Part shown: positions 59,422-64,000 of the stretch, piece by piece
Layout: every line of letters begins with the position of its first letter
Position numbering within the stretch: the first letter of the stretch is position 1
Source of the DNA: Blastomyces gilchristii SLH14081
Taxonomy: Eukaryota > Ascomycota > Eurotiomycetes > Onygenales > Ajellomycetaceae
Reading direction: 5' to 3'
Assembly (NCBI RefSeq): GCF_000003855.2
Contig: NW_003101682.1
Location: forward strand, 2,140,374 to 2,204,373
Length of the DNA stretch: 64,000 nt
The notes under the pieces: generated by a model
Told to the model about the DNA's origin: nothing
The model's database searches: none
What the model saw: the letters and a program-made list of their open reading frames with translations, nothing else
Position numbers and translations under genes: made by a program

Positions 59422-59798
59422 TTATTATTATTATTATTATTATTCTTTCATTATACTTATATACAAGTGAAGCTTATAATGAGTTCTTATATAATGTTAA
59501 ATACAGGTCAAGTGTTAATTATACAGAAGAAAATACATATGTTAAGATTATATCAAGATAAATAAGAATATAGAAAAATACAAAGAAGTGATAATTAAAT
59601 ACATGCAATAATAACTTCTCAGCTCAGAAACATAGAGCAATTCATTGAAGTGATTTGTACATCTCTGTATTTATTAGAAACCTGAGGTGCTTAAGTTCTG
59701 GATTTAATGTATTCTCTGCGGGTTTCGAACCCACGCGTCTTAGTTTCTCACATCAAGGCACTACTGAGTGGCCGCATTAACCATTCAGTCACTGAGGC
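59422..59798 (-). mobile_element. tRNA-derived SINE S3
   Basis: Minus-strand SINE with TTAATGTATA at 59412-59421 and 59801-59810. Full-length relative to S1 but with a strongly bleached body. The tail repeat is longer (about nine ATT units). Head GCCTCAGTGACTGAATGG...; the B box GGGTTCGAAACCC and neighbouring CG sites are retained. Confidence 0.92.
59708..59798 (-). promoter_or_regulatory. tRNA-like head of SINE S3
   Basis: B-box region CTCTGCGGGTTTCGAACCCA (plus strand, from 59714) is unchanged from S1 apart from one C-to-T, and GGCCGC is kept. The A-box side has changed (ACTGAATGG for GCCGAATGG). Confidence 0.75.
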
Positions 59799-60350
59799 AT
59801 TTAATGTATATCTCTCATTGACATTGATCAGTAACTTCTTCAAAAGCAATCTCAGAAACTTAGAAGCTTGTTCAGATAATGAAGACTCTTATTTATATAT
59901 AGATATTTAAGTTTACTTAATTTATAACATCTGTATTATTGTTATTCTTTGATGCAGATATATCAGTGACTGAGATGTAATATCTTCTACTACTGTTCTG
60001 TATACTCTTAAGCTTGATAAGATAATCATTCAATGTTCAGAGTTATATGCAGAAGTCTTCATAAGTCTGTTCTTTATCTATACTTATAAGAGCTTATAGA
60101 AGTTTGAAAGTTAGTATCTTCTTAAGCATGCTAATCTTTATTTAATTCTCTCAAGATTAATCATCTACTTCTAGAATCTTGATATTAAAGTCAGAGATGA
60201 ATATTGTAAGAGAAGTATTTCTCTGTTAAATACTTTGAAATTAATCTAATGCTTTCTGCTGTATAGCAGTATCTCTGAACAGAATATTAAAATGTTTAAT
60301 AATGTTACCAGATATATGTAATACTAATTCACATGTCTTTATTTATAAAT

Positions 60351-60646
60351 TGTAAGAGGTCTACGCTGAATAGATCAGTATAATATTTATAGATCTTATA
60401 TAACAAAATGAGAAACATTAGAGAAGAAAAGAAAGAGAAAGTATAAGAATCAGTGATTAAAGTAAATATTTATATGCATACACAGTGAAGGTTTGAGATG
60501 AAAGAATAGAAATTTCATGAGTTTTCAGCTGAGAATCAGCAACTGAAGATCAGAGCTTTTTAACAGACTGAGAATCAAAGCTTTCAGCACAATCTATAAA
60601 GTGTAATGAAATAGTCTATATAATTGATCAGGCACAGCTTAATACA
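60351..60646 (-). repeat. Chromodomain Gypsy LTR, second copy
   Basis: Related to 28360-28667 (TGTAAGAGG.CTACGCTGAATAGATCAG...). Ends ...AATACA at 60646. Internal differences include short indels as well as C-to-T changes. Confidence 0.8.
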
Positions 60647-60659
60647 TTAGACTCTTCTT

Positions 60660-61337
60660 TTCAGAGATGAGATTGTGTGTAGTTCTCATTGATCAAGAGC
60701 CGCTGTTTCAGATAACACAGAGCTCAGAGTTCAGATCAGATAATTATAGTTAACTTATTTCACAAGATATTATCAACTGCAGTTACAGAGTCAGAGAGTC
60801 TCTTATTAAGAATATCTTCAATCTCTTATTCAAGTTCATTGTCTTCTTCAACAATCTCTAATAGCTGTCAGTCAGAAGTTAGTTGAGAAGAGAACAGATT
60901 AGTGACAGCACAGCAGAGTAAGCTTATATAAAAGATATTATAAATCTCTGATAATGTGTCAAGATAATAATTGTAACTGAATAGAACTTCTATCACTTTA
61001 TATTTAATATAGTAATAATTCAGTGTGCAAGATGAGTGTGTGATTTATATATTCTTAAGATTCAATCACATCAGATCTTCTATCTCATATTACTCAGTAG
61101 AATGCCAGTGAACATTAGCTTGATCTTCTTAATTCTGTTTAATACTTGTCATGAAGGCTTCTACTCAGTCACAAACATCTAAAAGCTTTATTACTATATT
61201 ATCAACAATCTGAATCAGACTGCAGAGATTCAGTGTGAAATGTGTAATCTCTAGAAGATTCAATATCTTTATATAATAATCATATGTAAGAAAGAACAGA
61301 CTTACATCTGTTGAAACAGTATCTCAGTCATTGATAG
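60660..61337 (-). pseudogene. Chromovirus chromodomain region, second copy
   Basis: Minus-strand counterpart of 28690-29340 with the EIEDIL block near 60815. Its reading frame is more interrupted than in the first copy. Confidence 0.6.
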
Positions 61338-61713
61338 TTATTATTATTATTATTATTATTCTTCAATTATAGATGTATGCAGTCAGAGACTATGACATCT
61401 ACCTGAGAATCTTTAGTGCTCAGAGTTTTTCCCATATCTATAGAGTCAACTATTATACATTTATCAATTTCAAATATGCAAAATCAGAAAATTCCAGCCC
61501 AGAATACAAAAACTGTTTACAAATTGCAGTATTTCAACACCTTCTGATAGTTTGAAACCATTTGAAAATATTATGACAAAAGAAAAGAGAACATAGTCTT
61601 AAAGATAGACACATTAAATAGATAGAGAAAAGAACAGAAGGAAACAAGTACAGTAAAGAGAGACTATAACAAAACAAAATTATTAAAAGATGATATATAG
61701 CTGTTTTAACAGA

Positions 61714-61722
61714 CTATATCTA
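61714..61722 (-). other. LINE ORF2 stop region
   Basis: L4 has TAG ATA TAG where L2 has CAG ATA TAG, showing a C-to-T change that shortens ORF2 by two codons. The second TAG is shared by all copies and is taken as the ancestral stop. Confidence 0.7.
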
Positions 61723-64000
61723 GTCAATTTTCACCTCTTCATATTCAGATACTTCTGAATTCAGCCATTTTCTTGTAGCTGCTCTAGTTTCTGATAGAAA
61801 GTCTATTAAGTATTTAGTTCCTGTCTTAGTTGAGAATAAGAACCTCATATTTAATTGATTTAAATCATACTTCTTCTTTAATCTGACTCTGAGACTATTG
61901 TATAATGCACAATGCATTACAATATGCTCAGGATTTTCATTCACATTGCAGAATGAGCACGCTGTTGAATCAAATCTATCATCAAATCTTTGTATATAAG
62001 ATTTGAAATAATCATGTCCTAGTTTCAGCTGAATTATAGATGAGAATATTTTCTTTTTACATTTAATTGAACAAGATTTCCACTTTGATTTTGTCTCAAA
62101 TCTTGAATAATGTATACTCTTCTTTTGTTTCTGCCAGCTTTCATTTCACTTGTTTAAACAAGATTCTTTTATCTTTCTCTTTATGAAAGATCAGGACACT
62201 GTTTTTTGAATAGATCTGCTTAATTCTGAACCCTTTTTCGCAGCTGAATCAGCCAATTCATTGCCATGAATATTCATATGAGCAGGAACCCAATGCAGAT
62301 GAATTATCAGTTTTGATATTCTTCTCTTTTGAATTTTCAAAACAGAGTTTAAAATCAGTTCAAGATTCATTTGATCAATATGAATCTGACTATTTCTAAG
62401 TCTTTTTAAAGCAGCTTGACTATCAGAGAATATTCATATCTCTTTCAAATCATTTCCTCTTTTATAAGACTTTATTTCAATGAGTTTGAAAGCTTTCACT
62501 ATTGCAAATAGTTCAGCATCAAAGACTTCAGATTCACAGCCTAAATTCCAGAAATCTGAGATAATATTAATATTATCTTCAGTATAAGCAATGCCTGCGC
62601 CTAATCTATTCAAATTCTCATTTTTTGAGCCATCTGAGTAGATCAGAATAGAGTCTTTTATATTAATTGTAGAGATCTTCTTCAAATGCTGTTCATATTC
62701 TCTCTCTTTAGATAGTTCACTTATTTGTAAGTCTATGAGAGATTCCAGCTTTTCTCTCCAGAGAGATATCTTCTCATGATCAATTTTCTCAACATTTAAT
62801 GAAGAAAATTGATTCTTAATAAGTGAACATAGTCTATACAGTTGAGAGGGCATTTTCTTTAAAGTATTATTCTCATTTCAATCAAGAAATCTATTTCAAT
62901 CCAGTTCATTTCCTGAGTTAACTGATGAAAATGAAGAAGAGACTCTTTCTCTGATTATATGATTTGAGCTCATCTTCATGACTCTCAGAGCATAGTTTAT
63001 ACAGGCCTTTTCAAATTGAATAGCAGGAGGTGGAATTGAAGCTTCAATTTCCATTGCTTTAATAGGAGATGACTTGAATGCACTCAGAATTCTTCTCAAA
63101 GCTCTGTTTTGTAGACTTTGAAAGAGTTCAGTGAAGTTTCCTTGATTGTTTCATCAAACTTGAACTCTATAATCAGCTACTGAGGTAATACAGGCTATGT
63201 ATAACTGTCTCATAGCCTGAAAGGATAGACCTCTCTCAGTATTTGATAGTCTGATTATACTATTCAGTAGTCTCTCTGTCTTGATAATTCTTTGTTGAAT
63301 ATGATATTTAAAATTCAGCTTGAAGTTTAACCATACTCCTAGCTATTTAACATTTAAACCGGGTTTAATCTCTTTATTCAAAAGAGTTAGACTTAGTTCT
63401 TTCTCATTAAATCTGGGAAAAAAGTGAATTAACTCAGTTTTATTCATATCAAATTGAATTAGATTAATATCTGCTCTAACAAAGATTTTCTTTGCTGCTT
63501 TCTCAATCACTTCTAAGTTCTCTTTGATTGTCTTTGAACTGTAGAGTAGACCAATATCATCTATATAACTTGAAGATCTCACTATTTTCATCTCTCTATT
63601 CTTGAATGGATATGCAGTGTATATTGCAAATAAAACAGGTGAGATTGGAGATTCTTGTGATACTTCTATTTTTATCTCAGTTTTATCTTGTTTTCTTCCA
63701 TCAAAGAATAGTTGTATAATTCTTTTAGACATGAAACAATTGACTCATTTTATTAGAGAAAGTGGCAGTTTTAACATCTTCAAAGTTTGAATCATCTTAG
63801 ACTTTGACACATGATCAAATGCACCTTTTATATCAATAAAAACTGCAGTTGAGACCAGGCCTTCATGCTTTGCTACTTGAACATCATGAACAACTGAGAG
63901 AACAGTATCAATTGCAGAACATTGTTTTCTACCTCTCATTTGTTCATTAAATAGAAGAGAATCACTAATAGAGCTTATAAAAGATAATCTAGTAGCTATT
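61714..64000 (-). pseudogene. LINE L4 ORF2, partial (RT, RNase H, CCHC)
   Basis: Five open pieces (63939-63745, 63732-63343, 63099-62896, 62853-62434, 61944-61720) all lie in one reading frame, so only nonsense substitutions separate them. RT: AVFIDIKGAFDHVSKSK, QESPISPVLFAIYTAY, SSYIDDIGLLYSS (catalytic DD present). RNase H: LIYSDGSKN, VFDAELFAIVKAF, FSDSQAALKRLRN, HWVPAHMNIHGNELADS, giving all acidic catalytic positions. C-terminal finger: CSFCNVNENPEHIVMHC. A stop follows ...PLSLIK where Trp is expected. The earlier stop at 61720 replaces a Gln that L2 keeps; the ancestral stop is 61714. The endonuclease part lies beyond the window. Confidence 0.9.

Larger units (their letters stand above)
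59341..60350. other. Unassigned sequence around SINE S3
   Basis: About 620 bp (59341-59421 and 59811-60350) with no partner in the window and no readable gene. Bleached like the repeats. It ends at the chromovirus LTR at 60351. Possibly a remnant of another element. Confidence 0.4.
60351..61337 (-). mobile_element. Gypsy chromovirus fragment, second copy
   Basis: Colinear with 28360-29340: 3' LTR, chromodomain region and integrase C-terminal part on the minus strand, more bleached than the first copy. Cut at about 61337 by the LINE L4 tail, at CATTGATAG (compare CATTGATAGTAATCTC near 29340). Confidence 0.83.
61338..64000 (-). mobile_element. LINE (Tad-like) copy L4, best preserved, runs off the window
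   Basis: From the TAA-type tail (61338-61360) through the 3' UTR and the C-terminal two-thirds of ORF2 to the window edge. Keeps many CG and CC sites lost in the other copies (for example GACCAATATC, AACCGGG, GGCCTTCATG), so it is the youngest LINE here. The stem-loop near the tail is altered (CTGAGAATCTTTAGTGCTCAG). Confidence 0.92.

Overview
The window is a block of nested, decayed transposable elements. I see no intact host protein gene and no tRNA or rRNA gene that I would trust as functional. The element set points to a filamentous ascomycete fungus: a Tad-like LINE with a zinc-knuckle ORF1, a chromodomain Gypsy element, Copia, hAT, and pervasive C-to-T / G-to-A decay. This is inference from family distribution, and I cannot name a species. 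The sequence is very AT-rich. CC/GG and CG dinucleotides are almost absent outside small islands, while CA/TG and CT/AG remain common.

Layout, left to right. 1-1924: hAT fragment F. 1948-3819: Copia fragment with a possible short LTR. 3820-9546: hAT copy A, complete end to end. 9547-17605: LINE copy L0, carrying inside it chimeric retroelement C1 (9947-12743). 17606-24047: full-length LINE copy L2, head to tail with L0. 24048-24499: unassigned AT-rich sequence. 24500-25205: GC-rich island. 25206-28126: hAT half-copy E with nested MITE M1. 28127-28359: hAT end G. 28360-29559 and 34906-35335: chromodomain Gypsy, split by hAT copy B (29560-34905, with a 236-base N gap). 35336-42283: chimeric retroelement C2, an almost full LINE plus a tRNA-headed module. 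42284-58394: hAT copy C, split by MITE M2 and by a 9.6-kb Gypsy (45534-55182); that Gypsy is itself split by chimera C3 (50785-52204), which in turn carries SINE S1. SINE S2 sits in the right half of hAT C (55462-55805). 58395-59340: hAT fragment D. 59341-60350: unassigned sequence with SINE S3. 60351-61337: second chromodomain Gypsy fragment. 61338-64000: LINE L4, the best-preserved copy, running off the right edge.

How the parts work together. The LINE supplied the reverse transcriptase and endonuclease. A short tRNA-derived SINE ends in the same GAAGAATAATAATAA-type tail as the LINE, so it probably used the LINE machinery. Three further insertions are chimeras. Each begins with the same roughly 749-bp tRNA-like-headed module, whose 3' boundary (GTAG on the sense strand) is constant, fused to a LINE 3' segment of different length each time (about 0.29, 2.05 and 6.2 kb). 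Two of the three have clear 13-bp target duplications around the whole composite. This looks like recurrent RNA template switching by the LINE reverse transcriptase, comparable in layout to the MINE/WEIRD chimeras known from Magnaporthe. The hAT family has full-size copies (8-bp target duplications, TAGACTG...CAGTCTA ends) and 506-bp MITEs built from its ends.

The most notable signals are the chimeras, the shared LINE/SINE tail, an unusual hypermutation context (mainly CpC and CpG, less CpA), and the survival of tRNA-like promoter boxes and module ends inside otherwise bleached copies.
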